A stretch of DNA of 35,044 bases from Phycisphaerales bacterium (lineage in GTDB: Bacteria; Planctomycetota; Phycisphaerae; Phycisphaerales; UBA1924), in NCBI GenBank assembly GCA_026647565.1, contig JAPKGU010000018.1, positions 1-35,044 of the forward strand, in the 5' to 3' direction. The notes under the pieces are model-generated. The model worked only from the letters and a program-made list of their open reading frames with translations, made no database searches and was not told where the DNA came from. The position numbers were made by a program, and so were the translations under genes. Within the stretch, counting starts at the first letter, position 1. Each line of letters starts with the position of its first letter. Below are positions 1 to 8,653 of the stretch, piece after piece.

Positions 1-1311
1 CTGGCGGGACCGGGGAAGAAGATCGCGGGCCTGATGACGCTGACGGTGGTTCGCCCCGACGACCTGGCCGATCGAATCCTCGACCGCGACAAGCACCCCC
101 AGTGGCAGGGCGAGCGGACGAAGATGATGTACGCCTTCCCTGTGCGGGAGGCGCTCTGGCAGCGGTATGCAGAGTTGCGCGCGGAGGGGCTGCGGCAGGA
201 GCGCGGCCTGGCCGACGCTACGGCGTTCTACGCCCAGCACCGAGCCGCGATGGACGAGGGAGCGCGGATTGCGTGGTCGGAGCGCTTCAACCACGATGAG
301 CTGTCGGCCGTCCAGCACGCAATGAACCTGAAGCTCCAGGACGAGGCAGCGTTCTTCGCGGAGTACCAGAATGAGCCGCTTCCGGAGGTGCACGCGGCGG
401 ACGACCTGCTCACCGCCGATCAGATCGCGGCGAAGGTGAACGGGCAGGCCCGCGCCGAGGTGCCCATCGGCTGCACGCGGCTGACGATGTTCGTGGATGT
501 GCAGGGCAAGGCCCTGTTCTACGTCGTCGCGGCGTGGGAGGATGACTTCACCGGGTACGTCATCGACTATGGCACTGAGCCGGACCAGAAGGCGCCGGGG
601 GGGTACTTCACGCTGCGCGACATGCGCCGCACGCTGGGAACGTGCGCTCCCCGCGCTGGTGTCGAGGGGGCGATCTACGCTGGGCTTGAGCGTCTCTGCC
701 AGTCGCACCTGACCCGCGAGTGGCGGCGCGACGACGGCGCGATGGTTCGGATCGACCGGTGCCTGATCGACGCCAACTGGGGCTCGTCCACCGACGTGGT
801 GTACCAGTTCTGCCGCCAGAGCCCGCACGCGGGTGTGGTGATGCCGAGCCACGGGCGGTACGTCGGGGCGTCGAGCATCCCGTTCTCCGACTACAAGCGC
901 AAGCGCGGCGACCGGGTCGGGCTCAACTGGCGCATCCCGGTCGTCACCGGCAAGCGCGCCGTCCGGCACGTCGTGTTCGACACAAACTACTGGAAGTCGT
1001 TTGCGCACGCGCGCCTCGCGGTGCCCATGGGCGATCCCGGGTGCTTGTCGCTCTTCGGAAACAAGGCGGAGCCGCATCGGCTGCTGGCCGAGCACCTGAC
1101 CAGCGAGTACCGCGTCAAGACCGAGGGACGCGGCCGCACCGTGGATGAATGGAAACTCCGCGTCGAGGGACTCGACAACCACTGGCTGGACGGGCTGGTG
1201 GGGTGTGCGGTCGCAGCCTCGATGGAGGGAGCGGTGCTGTTCGGGACGGACGCCCGAACGGCGGCCCGGCCGAGGCTGAAACTCTCAGCGATCCAAGGAG
1301 GACGACGCTGA
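1..1311 (+). CDS. Phage terminase large subunit, GpA-like, C-terminal part (5' truncated by window)
   Basis: The frame is open from the first base and the first ATG (34) lies inside it, so the N-terminal packaging ATPase is outside the window. What remains is the end of the motor domain and the nuclease domain that cuts concatemeric DNA during head filling. Three acidic positions fit the RNase H-like nuclease: Asp at codon 496 in F-V-D-V-Q-G, Asp at 769 in L-I-D-A-N-W-G, and Asp at 1189 in N-H-W-L-D-G-L-V-G, near the end as in GpA proteins. A portal and a capsid gene follow, which supports the call. The stop overlaps the start of the next gene by one base. Family identity is from motif recognition; no search was run. 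Confidence 0.88.
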   Translation: MAGPGKKIAGLMTLTVVRPDDLADRILDRDKHPQWQGERTKMMYAFPVREALWQRYAELRAEGLRQERGLADATAFYAQHRAAMDEGARIAWSERFNHDELSAVQHAMNLKLQDEAAFFAEYQNEPLPEVHAADDLLTADQIAAKVNGQARAEVPIGCTRLTMFVDVQGKALFYVVAAWEDDFTGYVIDYGTEPDQKAPGGYFTLRDMRRTLGTCAPRAGVEGAIYAGLERLCQSHLTREWRRDDGAMVRIDRCLIDANWGSSTDVVYQFCRQSPHAGVVMPSHGRYVGASSIPFSDYKRKRGDRVGLNWRIPVVTGKRAVRHVVFDTNYWKSFAHARLAVPMGDPGCLSLFGNKAEPHRLLAEHLTSEYRVKTEGRGRTVDEWKLRVEGLDNHWLDGLVGCAVAASMEGAVLFGTDARTAARPRLKLSAIQGGRR

Positions 1312-1496
1312 TGCCTCGCCCGAAGCAATGGCCCCACTCTCAGGGCGGCGAGCGGGTCGGGCTTGTCTGCCGCGCCTGCGGCTGCCAGGACTTCAGGGTC
1401 GTTTACGTGAAGCACCGACCCGGCGGGATCGTGATTCGTCGGCGCGAGTGCCGGCATTGTGGGCGTCGCGTCCTCACCCGCGAGGTGCAGGTCTGA
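1311..1496 (+). CDS. Small zinc-ribbon protein in phage head operon
   Basis: This 61-residue protein has two Cys pairs, C20-x2-C23 (plus C25) and C47-x2-C50, separated by a basic strand-like segment rich in Arg and Val. This is the layout of a zinc ribbon such as those in NrdR-like or transcription-factor ribbons. The start ATG shares its A with the terminase stop, and an AAGGAGG site lies just upstream (1295-1301). A nucleic-acid or terminase-accessory role is inferred from position only. The longer reading upstream in this frame overlaps the terminase gene and was not used. Confidence 0.75.
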   Translation: MPRPKQWPHSQGGERVGLVCRACGCQDFRVVYVKHRPGGIVIRRRECRHCGRRVLTREVQV

Positions 1497-1595
1497 GGTC
1501 GATCTATCGACCGACTTGGTCTCGACGCACGCCACGCGAAGCGCCGTTTGCGTAGATGGGTTCCGAATGCGGCATCGTGCCGCGCTGGAGCCGCC

Positions 1596-1802
1596 ATGCC
1601 CGACCCGGCAACCGATCTCGAGCAGGCCATCCGCGACAACGCGTCGCAGCCGGCGAAGGCGTCTGTGGATGGCCAGTCCGTCGAGCAGCACCCGCTGAAG
1701 GACCAGATCGAGGCCGACCGCTACCTCGCGTCCAAGGACGCCGCGAGGAAGCCCGGCCTCGGTGTCAAGTTTGCCAAGATCGTCCCGCCCGGTGCTGAGT
1801 AA
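1596..1802 (+). CDS. Small phage protein between terminase and portal (hypothetical, possible head-joining protein)
   Basis: The product is 68 residues, hydrophilic, with a helical N-terminus (A-T-D-L-E-Q-A-I) and a C-terminal segment containing S-V-E-Q-H-P-L-K-D-Q-I-E-A-D-R-Y-L. Small proteins of this look often sit between terminase and portal in lambda-like head modules, where GpW-type joining proteins are found, but I cannot assign a family. ATG 1596 is preferred over the upstream in-frame codon at 1548 because GGAG lies at 1587-1590. The 99 bases before it (1497-1595) show no other gene. Confidence 0.65.
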   Translation: MPDPATDLEQAIRDNASQPAKASVDGQSVEQHPLKDQIEADRYLASKDAARKPGLGVKFAKIVPPGAE

Positions 1803-1835
1803 CCAGCACGCCCCCCCCTGCCCTTCACGCGCTTC

Positions 1836-3401
1836 ATGCTCACGACCATCGCCAACATGTTCGGCCGAACCCTGCGAGGACGAGGAACGCCCTCGAGCTC
1901 GCGAGCGGTTGCGCTGGCCGCCGGCCCGCACGGACGCGGGCCCGGCGGCTCTGGCGCGCGTGCGCTGGCGGTGCGCCGGGCGGTGGTGGCCAAGTTCGAT
2001 TCGGCGCAGACCACTCCGGACAACCGGAGGCACTGGGCGGCCGCAGACGGACTCTCACCCAATGCCGCCGTCAACCCCGAGGTGCGGCGCATCCTGCGCA
2101 ACCGCGCCCGTTATGAAGTCGCCAACAACTCCTACGCCAAGGGCATCGTTCTGACGCTGGGTAACGACACCATTGGCACCGGCCCGCGGCTGCAGATGCT
2201 CACCGACGATGACGCGGCCAACCGCCGCGTCGAGGAACTCTTCGAGGCGTGGGCGGAAGCAATCGACCTGCCCGGCAAGCTCCGCACCATGCGGATGGCC
2301 CGCGCGGAGAGCGGCGAGGCCTTCGGGCTGCTCGTGAGCAGCCCGGGGATCAACTCGCCGATCAAGCTTGACCTGCGTCTCATCGAGCCCGAGCAGGTGA
2401 CGACCCCGCTGCTGCCTTCGCGCCCCCGCACGCCCGGCACGCGCACGCCGGATGATGAGATCGACGGGATCTTGCTCGATCAGCACGGGCTGCCTACCGC
2501 CTACCGCGTGCTTCGGACCCATCCGGGCGACACGCTGTCCTGGGCCGGGCCTGACCCGCTGGCGTTCGACACGCTCCCCGCCAGCAGCGTGGTGCACTAT
2601 TTCCGCGCCGACCGGCCCGGCCAGATGCGCGGCATCCCGGACATCACGCCCGCGCTGCCGCTGTTCGCGCAACTGCGGCGCTACACGCTGGCCGTCATCG
2701 CCGCTGCAGAGACCGCCGCGGATTTCGCGGCCGTGCTCTACACCGAGGCGCCCGCCAACGGCGAGGCCGACCCGCTGGAGCCGATGGACGAGGTCGAACT
2801 CGAGAAGCGCATGGCGACGGTGTTGCCCGGCGGCTGGAAACTCGGGCAGGTCCACGCCGAGCAGCCCACCACGAGCTACGCCGAGTTCAAGCGCGAGATC
2901 CTCAACGAGATCGCCCGCTGCCTCAACATGCCCTTCAACGTCGCGGCTGGGAACTCGTCGGGGTACAACTACGCCTCCGGCCGTCTCGACCATCAGACGT
3001 ACTTTAAGAGCCTGCGCGTCGATCAGCACCACCTGCGTCTGGCGGTCCTCGATCGTCTGCTCCGCGCCTGGATGGATGAGGCGGCTCTGATTGAGGGACT
3101 GCTCCCGCAGTCGATGCGGGTGCGCCACGCCGCCATTCCGCATACCTGGTTCTGGGATGGCGTCGAGCACGTCGATCCCGCCAAGGAAGCCAACGCCCAG
3201 GCGACACGCCTGGCCAACCACACGACCACGCTCGCTCACGAGTTCGCCCGCCAGGGGCGCGACTGGGAGGACGAGCTGCGCCAACGGGCCAAGGAGCTGG
3301 CGCTCATGGCCGAACTCGGACTGCCTCCGGCGCTCGCGCCGGGCACTGCCGCCGCGCCGATGCGCGATGAGGAACAGGAGACCGCCACCGATGCCACATG
3401 A
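1836..3401 (+). CDS. Phage portal protein, lambda family
   Basis: This 521-residue protein would form the dodecameric portal at one capsid vertex, through which DNA is packaged. It has the lambda-portal signatures: an N-terminal block in which N-R-A-R-Y-E-V-A-N-N-S-Y-A-K-G precedes the core, a central L-I-E-P-E-Q-V segment, and near residues 345-395 the block E-I-A-R-C-L-N-M-P-F followed by N-Y-A-S-G-R-L-D. Length is normal. No clear ribosome binding site precedes ATG 1836; M8 (1857) is an alternative. The gene overlaps the protease-capsid gene by 11 bases. The N-terminal ~55 residues are Arg/Gly-rich and look disordered. Confidence 0.92.
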   Translation: MLTTIANMFGRTLRGRGTPSSSRAVALAAGPHGRGPGGSGARALAVRRAVVAKFDSAQTTPDNRRHWAAADGLSPNAAVNPEVRRILRNRARYEVANNSYAKGIVLTLGNDTIGTGPRLQMLTDDDAANRRVEELFEAWAEAIDLPGKLRTMRMARAESGEAFGLLVSSPGINSPIKLDLRLIEPEQVTTPLLPSRPRTPGTRTPDDEIDGILLDQHGLPTAYRVLRTHPGDTLSWAGPDPLAFDTLPASSVVHYFRADRPGQMRGIPDITPALPLFAQLRRYTLAVIAAAETAADFAAVLYTEAPANGEADPLEPMDEVELEKRMATVLPGGWKLGQVHAEQPTTSYAEFKREILNEIARCLNMPFNVAAGNSSGYNYASGRLDHQTYFKSLRVDQHHLRLAVLDRLLRAWMDEAALIEGLLPQSMRVRHAAIPHTWFWDGVEHVDPAKEANAQATRLANHTTTLAHEFARQGRDWEDELRQRAKELALMAELGLPPALAPGTAAAPMRDEEQETATDAT

Positions 3402-5430
3402 CACGATCAGTTTCGCCGACCATCCCCTCGTCATCCGCGCCCAGCACGTCGGGAATGGCGACGCAGGGACGAAAAGCCTCTGCCTCACCGCGCAGGCGGA
3501 GTTCGAGATCTCCGCGGGCGGCGACGATGGAGCCGGGGCCGCCCTGCCGCGTTTCCGGATGGTCGCGTACACCGGTGGGCCCATGAAAGTCGCCGGGTGG
3601 CGGCACCCGGTTGTGATCGACCTCGCCGGGCTGGCGATCCCATCTCAGTCGCGCCCGATCCGCTTCGGGCATGATGCCTCGGCGGGTGTCGGGCACACTA
3701 GCACCGTCGGCGTCGAGGATGGGCGGCTCGTAGCGTCGGGCGTGATCTCCCGCGACACGCACGCCGCGAAGGAGGTCGTCGCCTCGGCCAAGAACGGCTT
3801 CCCCTGGCAGGCTTCGGTGGGCGCGAGCGTGGAAGCGTTCGAATTCCTCCGTGAGAACCAGACCGCGACCGTCAACGGCCGCGAGGTCGAGGGCCCGGTC
3901 AACATCGTCCGCCGCGCCACGCTGGGCGAGATCAGCTTCGTGGACCTCGGGGCCGACGGCGGGACCTCCGCCAGCATCGCGGCCTCCGGTGAGGCAGGCG
4001 GCGGTGAAGGTGGCGGCACCGCCGATGGTGCGCCGAACCCTGGGGGCGGCGGCTCGGGCACGCCCGACCCCGTCCGCGACTTCCGCGCCCAGATGGCCGC
4101 GGAGACCGACCGCATCGCCGCGATCCGGCGGCTGTGCGCGAGCGGGCACGCGGGCATCGAGGCACAGGCCATCCGCGACGGATGGGATGCGACGCGAACC
4201 GAACTGGAGGTCCTGCGCGCCAGCCGGCCCAAGGCCCCCGCCGCGCCGGCGATCCACGCGCACGCGGGCGGCGGCGCGATCACGCAGAACGTCCTGGAGG
4301 CCGCTTGCATCCTCTCGGGCCGCCTGGACGCCCCGGAGAAGCACTGCGCCGAGCGGGACCTCGAGGCCGCGAGCCGCGCGTTCGGCCGCACGCTGGGCCT
4401 TCAGGAACTGCTCCTGCACGCCGCATGGGCCAACGGCTACTCGGGGCGCACCTTCCGCGACTGGCACGGCGTGATGGACGCGGCCTTCGGCCGCCACATC
4501 GAGGCCTCGGTGGGCAACAGCACGATCAGCATCTCGGGGATCCTCTCCAACGTCGCCAACAAGTTCCTGCTCGATGGGTTCTTCAGCGTCGAGCGCACCT
4601 GGCGGAACCTGTGCGCCGTCCGCAGCGTCACCGACTTCAAGACCGTCACCAGTTACCGGCTCACCGGCAACGACGGGTACGAGCGCGTCGCCCCGGGCGG
4701 TGAGATCAAGCACGGCACCCTCGGCGAGGAGAGCTACTCCAACAAGGCCGAGACGTATGCGCTGATGCTCTCGATCGACCGCACCGACATCATCAACGAC
4801 GACCTGGGCGCGATCACCACCGTCCCCCGCAAGCTCGGCTCGGGCTCGGGCAAGACCATCAACGAGGTCTTCTGGGCCGCGTTCATGGCCAACAGCGGCT
4901 TCTTCACGGTCGGGAACAAGAACTACATCTCCGGCGCGGACACGGCCCTGGGGATCGACGGCCTCACCAAGGCCGAGGTCGCCTTCATGGATCAGGTGGA
5001 CTCCGACGGCAAGCCCATCGGCGTGCTGCCCTCGATCCTGCTCGTGCCCACGGCGCTCTCGGCGATGGGCAGCCAGCTCTTCAAGAGCCTGGAGCTGCGC
5101 GACAACACCGCGGGGGCCAAGTACCCCATCACCAACCCGCACCAGGGCAAGTTCCGCGTCGAAGTCAGCCGCTACCTGGGCAACCCCAAGTTCACCGGCA
5201 ACTCCACCAAGGCGTGGTACCTGCTGGCGGATGCCAACGACCTGCCCGTCGTCGAGATGGCGTTCCTCAACGGCCAGGAATCTCCGACGATCGAGACGGC
5301 CGAGCAGACTTTCAACCGCCTGGGCATCCAGATGCGCGGGTACCACGACTTCGGCGTGGCGCTGCAGGATCCGCGCGGCGGCGTGACCCCACGCGCCTGG
5401 CGATCAACCGCTTCGAGGCCCACCACATGA
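3391..5430 (+). CDS. Prohead protease fused to major capsid protein
   Basis: One 679-residue frame carries two head functions. Residues about 40-195 resemble HK97-type prohead proteases: H94 in R-F-G-H-D and S142 in Q-A-S-V-G-A-S are the likely catalytic His and Ser, with G-E-I-S-F-V-D-L-G-A-D after them. A Gly/Pro-rich linker (about 199-226) leads to a helical segment that could act as a scaffold (227-350). Residues about 355-679 look like a Mu gpT/HK97-type major capsid protein, with a C-terminal R-G-Y-H-D-F-G-V-A block. Such fusions are known in Mu-like and some tailed phages. ATG 3391 is inside the portal gene. The last ~12 residues are unusual, but the stop overlaps the next ATG, so the end is probably real. 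Confidence 0.88.
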   Translation: MPHDTISFADHPLVIRAQHVGNGDAGTKSLCLTAQAEFEISAGGDDGAGAALPRFRMVAYTGGPMKVAGWRHPVVIDLAGLAIPSQSRPIRFGHDASAGVGHTSTVGVEDGRLVASGVISRDTHAAKEVVASAKNGFPWQASVGASVEAFEFLRENQTATVNGREVEGPVNIVRRATLGEISFVDLGADGGTSASIAASGEAGGGEGGGTADGAPNPGGGGSGTPDPVRDFRAQMAAETDRIAAIRRLCASGHAGIEAQAIRDGWDATRTELEVLRASRPKAPAAPAIHAHAGGGAITQNVLEAACILSGRLDAPEKHCAERDLEAASRAFGRTLGLQELLLHAAWANGYSGRTFRDWHGVMDAAFGRHIEASVGNSTISISGILSNVANKFLLDGFFSVERTWRNLCAVRSVTDFKTVTSYRLTGNDGYERVAPGGEIKHGTLGEESYSNKAETYALMLSIDRTDIINDDLGAITTVPRKLGSGSGKTINEVFWAAFMANSGFFTVGNKNYISGADTALGIDGLTKAEVAFMDQVDSDGKPIGVLPSILLVPTALSAMGSQLFKSLELRDNTAGAKYPITNPHQGKFRVEVSRYLGNPKFTGNSTKAWYLLADANDLPVVEMAFLNGQESPTIETAEQTFNRLGIQMRGYHDFGVALQDPRGGVTPRAWRSTASRPTT

Positions 5431-5699
5431 ACGACTCGGAGCCCGGCTCCGGGTTCGGCGGTCTGCTCGGGCTCGGCCCGGTGTGTGAGTTGCCGGGCGT
5501 ACTCCCCAAGTGCCCGCCCGCGCGGTCGCTCAAACCCAAGCTCGTGCCCATCCCCGAAGGGGTGTGCGTGCAACTCACCTGCGAGCGCAACAGCAAGGGC
5601 AAGCCGGTGTGGGTCTTCGAGGCCATGAGCCTCATCGAAATCGCCGACCCAGCCGACGAGGACCGCAAGTTCAACCTCTACATCGGAGGTGCAGAATGA
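5427..5699 (+). CDS. Hypothetical protein, 90 aa, directly after capsid gene
   Basis: I do not recognise this protein. It starts with a Gly-rich acidic stretch, has two Cys close together (V-C-E-L-P-G-V-L-P-K-C-P-P) and then a strand-rich part ending in D-R-K-F-N-L-Y-I-G-G. The ATG overlaps the capsid TGA by four bases and the end overlaps the next ATG by four, so it is translationally coupled on both sides. A head-decoration or head-completion role would fit the position, but nothing in the sequence proves it. Confidence 0.65.
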   Translation: MNDSEPGSGFGGLLGLGPVCELPGVLPKCPPARSLKPKLVPIPEGVCVQLTCERNSKGKPVWVFEAMSLIEIADPADEDRKFNLYIGGAE

Positions 5700-6289
5700 C
5701 CACAACTCCGACCCCGACTGCACTCGACACACGCCGCGAGAAGGAACGAGCCAAGTATGTAGCGCTAGCCGCCAAGCCCGGCTCGACATACGGCTTGACC
5801 AATCACGGCAAGCTCGCCATCCCAATCATCCAGAAGTTCAAGCCGAGGTTCGTCGTGGACTTCGGATGCGGCCGCAACGACTTCGTGCGGGACCTGCGCC
5901 GGATGGGGATCGACGGGCTGGGCGTGGACTTTGCGTTCCCGGATGCCGACCTCGTGCGCCCGATGCACAAGACCGCGCTGCACGGTGGCGTTGCGGACGT
6001 CGTAACGAGCTTTGACGCCCTCGAGCATCTGCTTCCCGAGGACGTGGACGCGGTGCTCGTAGAGATGCGCCGAGTGGCCAAGCCGCGCGGCCACTGTGTG
6101 TTTTCGATCTGCACCCGGCCCAGCAAGACCACCGTCGCGGGAGAAGGTCTGCACCCGACCGTGCGCCCGCTGGATTGGTGGCTCGACCGCATCGGGCGTG
6201 TCGCCACAGTGATCAACCCGCGGGCTGAGCGGCGGTTCATCGTCGGGCGGTTCAAGGGCGGAAGTGATGGGGGGTGCTGCGGTGCGTGA
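5696..6289 (+). CDS. Class I SAM-dependent methyltransferase
   Basis: This 197-residue protein has motif I as V-D-F-G-C-G-R-N-D (residues about 54-62), a post-I acidic residue in G-V-D-F and a Methyltransf_11-like S-F-D-A-L-E-H-L block. It would transfer a methyl group from S-adenosylmethionine; the acceptor is unknown. A GGAGGT site precedes the ATG, which overlaps the previous stop. The neighbouring predicted glycosyltransferases suggest sugar or surface-polymer modification rather than DNA methylation, and no DNA-methylase D/N-P-P-Y motif is visible. The substrate is inference. Confidence 0.82.
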   Translation: MTTTPTPTALDTRREKERAKYVALAAKPGSTYGLTNHGKLAIPIIQKFKPRFVVDFGCGRNDFVRDLRRMGIDGLGVDFAFPDADLVRPMHKTALHGGVADVVTSFDALEHLLPEDVDAVLVEMRRVAKPRGHCVFSICTRPSKTTVAGEGLHPTVRPLDWWLDRIGRVATVINPRAERRFIVGRFKGGSDGGCCGA

Positions 6290-7178
6290 GAACCAGTCTG
6301 ACATCGCGGCGCTCCAAGCCGGGTTGAAGGCGCGTAAGCCGGCGCGTGATGGCCTGCGCCTCTACACCGCCGACTTCGACTCCGTGTCGCTCGGTGGATT
6401 CTACCGCGGGCGATCAGCGTTCCTGATCCTCTCGGGGCCATCGCTCACACAGATCGACCTCGCCGCGCTCAACAAACGCGGCATCGTCACGATGGCCGTG
6501 AACAACGCGTGGGCCGTTCATCGCCCGACGCTGTGGACGTGCGTCGACGATCCCGGCCGCTTCATCGATACCGGCTGGAAGGACCCGGGCATCTTGAAGT
6601 TCGTGCCCACGTGCATGTGGGACAAGCGGCTCCGCATCCAAGGCCCCGACGGCGCGATGCGCAACAGCGCGTTCCGGGTCCGGCAGATGCCCAGCGTCAT
6701 GTTCTTCCGTCGTGCGGATCACTTCGACCATGAGCGGTTCCTGACTGGAGATAGCGTCCCGTGGGGCAACGACGCCAAGAACCCCGACTCTTTGGGCATC
6801 ACCGGCAAGCGCTCGGTCATGCTCGTGGCACTCCGCCTTCTGCACTACCTCGGATTCTCAACGGTGTACCTGCTGGGCTGCGACTTCAAGATGGCCGAGG
6901 ACCGCAAGTACGCCTTCGCCGAGAACCGGGCCGCCAACGCGATCCGGCACAACAACGTGCTCTATGACTCGCTGGCCCGGCGATTCGAGGCCCTCAAGCC
7001 GCACTTCGAGAAGCACCGCTTCCGCGTGGTGAACTGCTCGCCCGGCACCGAACTGCAGGTGTTTGAGCGCATGGAGTTCGCCGACGCCGTCGCGGCCGCG
7101 TCGGCCGAGTGCGGCAAACCCGTGAACACGCAGGGCTGGTACGAGCCGAATGTGAAGCCCCAGGAGGCCGCACGATGA
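6267..7178 (+). CDS. MptE/DUF115-like protein, possible glycosyltransferase of the Maf type
   Basis: The product is 303 residues. A Rossmann-like N-terminal block reads A-F-L-I-L-S-G-P-S-L (ending near residue 60) followed by V-T-M-A-V-N-N-A-W, a pattern seen in DUF115/MptE-like proteins, which include the Maf motility-associated glycosyltransferases. Later segments Y-L-L-G-C-D-F-K-M and F-R-V-V-N-C-S-P-G-T look like core strands. Start choice is uncertain: GTG 6264, ATG 6267 and GTG 6282 are all in frame, and the gene overlaps the methyltransferase end. Position beside a Ser-rich protein and two GT32-type genes supports a glycosylation role, but the reaction is not proven. Confidence 0.65.
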   Translation: MGGAAVRENQSDIAALQAGLKARKPARDGLRLYTADFDSVSLGGFYRGRSAFLILSGPSLTQIDLAALNKRGIVTMAVNNAWAVHRPTLWTCVDDPGRFIDTGWKDPGILKFVPTCMWDKRLRIQGPDGAMRNSAFRVRQMPSVMFFRRADHFDHERFLTGDSVPWGNDAKNPDSLGITGKRSVMLVALRLLHYLGFSTVYLLGCDFKMAEDRKYAFAENRAANAIRHNNVLYDSLARRFEALKPHFEKHRFRVVNCSPGTELQVFERMEFADAVAAASAECGKPVNTQGWYEPNVKPQEAAR

Positions 7179-8653
7179 GCGACGGCCCCACCCGCTACTA
7201 CCTCTATATCCCGGTCTGGGCCACGGGCCGCGCCCCGCAAGGTGGCGGGTCGAGCAACTACTCGACGCCGTCGGAGTCGCCCGATTCGTCGTATAGCACG
7301 TACTCGACGCCCACCAGCACGCCGAGCATGCCGCCGAGTTACTCGACGACGGGCGATGTGATCTACACGACCGGTCCGGGCGGCACGCCGACGCTTACGT
7401 TCTACACCACCGACGCGTTCACAAGCAATACACCTGGCACCACGCAGACGCCATCGAGCACGCCGAGCGATACGCCGTCGAGCAGCGGTGGCATGTCGTC
7501 ATCGGGAATGTCGAGCAGCGGCGGCTCCAGCGGGATGAGCAGTTCCGGCGGCGGCAGTTCGTCGGGAATGAGCTCATCCGGCGGTTCGTCCGGCATGAGT
7601 TCCGGGGCGTCCAGCGGCATGTCGTCGGGGGCGAGTTCCGGCATGTCCTCGGGCGGGTCCTCTGGAGGGTCGTCCGGAGGGGGCAGTTCCGGCGGCGGTT
7701 CGTCGGGCGGGGGCGGGTCCAGTGGCGGCGGCAGCGGCCCGGGCGGTTCTGGGCCGGGGGGGTCGGGCCCTGGGGGAAGCGGGCCGGGTGGTTCCGGCCC
7801 CGGAGGCTCGGGACCCGGGTCCAACTGCGTGCTGGCGGGAACGCCTGTGCGGCTGGCCTCGGGCCAGACCGTGCCGATCGAGCATCTCAAGCCGGGCGAC
7901 CGCGTCGCGGCGCTTGATGTGGCGGGCCTCGATCGAGATGTGCCGTGGCGGGCGCAGTACCAGTGGCTGCGTCAACGGGCCGAGGCGGTCCTCACGCCGG
8001 TCACCGGCTCCGTGGCGAGCGTCAAGGTCGGCACGCACGACGGGTTCATCACCATCAACGGTCGTCTGCGTCTCACGCCCGAGCACCCGGTGCTCTTGCG
8101 ACGCGGTGAAGAGGTCGGCTTCGTGTCGGCGGAGTTCGTGCTCGTCGGCGACTATCTCGTGCGGCACGACCTCAGCGAAGAGCGGGTTGAGGCGATCTCC
8201 CGTGCGAGCGATCGCGTGACCACGGTCGCGGTGCATGTGCCCGGACTCAACGTGTTCCTGGCCGACGGCGTGTGGGTCCACAACGACATGCCTGCGACGC
8301 AGGCTACCGGATCGGGGTCGTCGTCAGGCTCGGGATCGAGTTCCGGCTCGGGGTCCGGCTCATCGAGTGGTAGCGGGTCGAGCTCCGGCAGCGGCAAGTC
8401 CAGCGGCTCGTCGATGTCGAGCTCTGGAAGCTCATCGGGATCTGGCAGTTCGTCTGGTTCCTCGAGCGGCAGCGGGAGCGAAAGTGGCTCGGGTCCGCCC
8501 GGTTCCGGCTCAGGCTCCGGCAGCGCCCAGCAGTCGGTGGCGCTCGGCGAGGGCGCGTCGTCGTTCATCGAGGGAGGCATCGAGGGCGTGCCGCCCGCCA
8601 AGTGGCAGCAGAGTGGATTGAGCAGTGGCATCGAAGAGGAGGTGAAGGCGTGA
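7175..8653 (+). CDS. Ser/Gly-rich protein with central Hint (self-processing) domain
   Basis: This is a 492-residue protein in three parts. Residues 1-217 begin with a Tyr/Thr/Ser/Pro-rich stretch, pass into S-S-G-M runs and end in G-P-G-G-S repeats. Residues 218-370 form a Hint domain: Cys218 in N-C-V-L-A-G-T-P-V, then P-I-E-H-L-K-P-G-D-R-V, the L-T-P-E-H-P block, and the C-terminal V-H369-N370-D371. Residues 372-492 are again Ser/Gly-rich, with a short ordered end. Hint domains cleave or splice their host protein through the first Cys and the last Asn. There is no signal peptide. CAGGAGG precedes the ATG, which overlaps the previous stop. Likely a virion surface or fibre-like protein; that is inference. 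Confidence 0.8.
   Translation: MSDGPTRYYLYIPVWATGRAPQGGGSSNYSTPSESPDSSYSTYSTPTSTPSMPPSYSTTGDVIYTTGPGGTPTLTFYTTDAFTSNTPGTTQTPSSTPSDTPSSSGGMSSSGMSSSGGSSGMSSSGGGSSSGMSSSGGSSGMSSGASSGMSSGASSGMSSGGSSGGSSGGGSSGGGSSGGGGSSGGGSGPGGSGPGGSGPGGSGPGGSGPGGSGPGSNCVLAGTPVRLASGQTVPIEHLKPGDRVAALDVAGLDRDVPWRAQYQWLRQRAEAVLTPVTGSVASVKVGTHDGFITINGRLRLTPEHPVLLRRGEEVGFVSAEFVLVGDYLVRHDLSEERVEAISRASDRVTTVAVHVPGLNVFLADGVWVHNDMPATQATGSGSSSGSGSSSGSGSGSSSGSGSSSGSGKSSGSSMSSSGSSSGSGSSSGSSSGSGSESGSGPPGSGSGSGSAQQSVALGEGASSFIEGGIEGVPPAKWQQSGLSSGIEEEVKA
7736..7810 (+). repeat. Five 15-bp in-frame repeats encoding G-P-G-G-S
   Basis: Five consecutive 15-base units code for Gly-Pro-Gly-Gly-Ser, followed by a partial sixth, immediately before the catalytic Cys of the Hint domain. 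Codon choice differs between units, so the protein repeat is conserved better than the DNA. Confidence 0.9.

Noticed and set aside
2055-3584. 509-codon minus-strand frame across portal and capsid start
   Set aside because: Shadow crossing two well-supported genes.
3304-5346. 680-codon minus-strand open frame opposite the protease-capsid gene
   Set aside because: Arises from GC-rich codon bias of the plus-strand gene; the product is a low-complexity Arg/Val/Gly mix with no motifs.
5380-5430. Frameshift at the capsid C-terminus
   Set aside because: The last residues are unusual, but the stop overlaps the next ATG in the same ATGA style as other gene pairs here.
7826-8287. Ordinary splicing intein inserted in a conserved phage enzyme
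   Set aside because: Flanks are low-complexity Ser/Gly tracts, not an enzyme, and the +1 residue is Asp.
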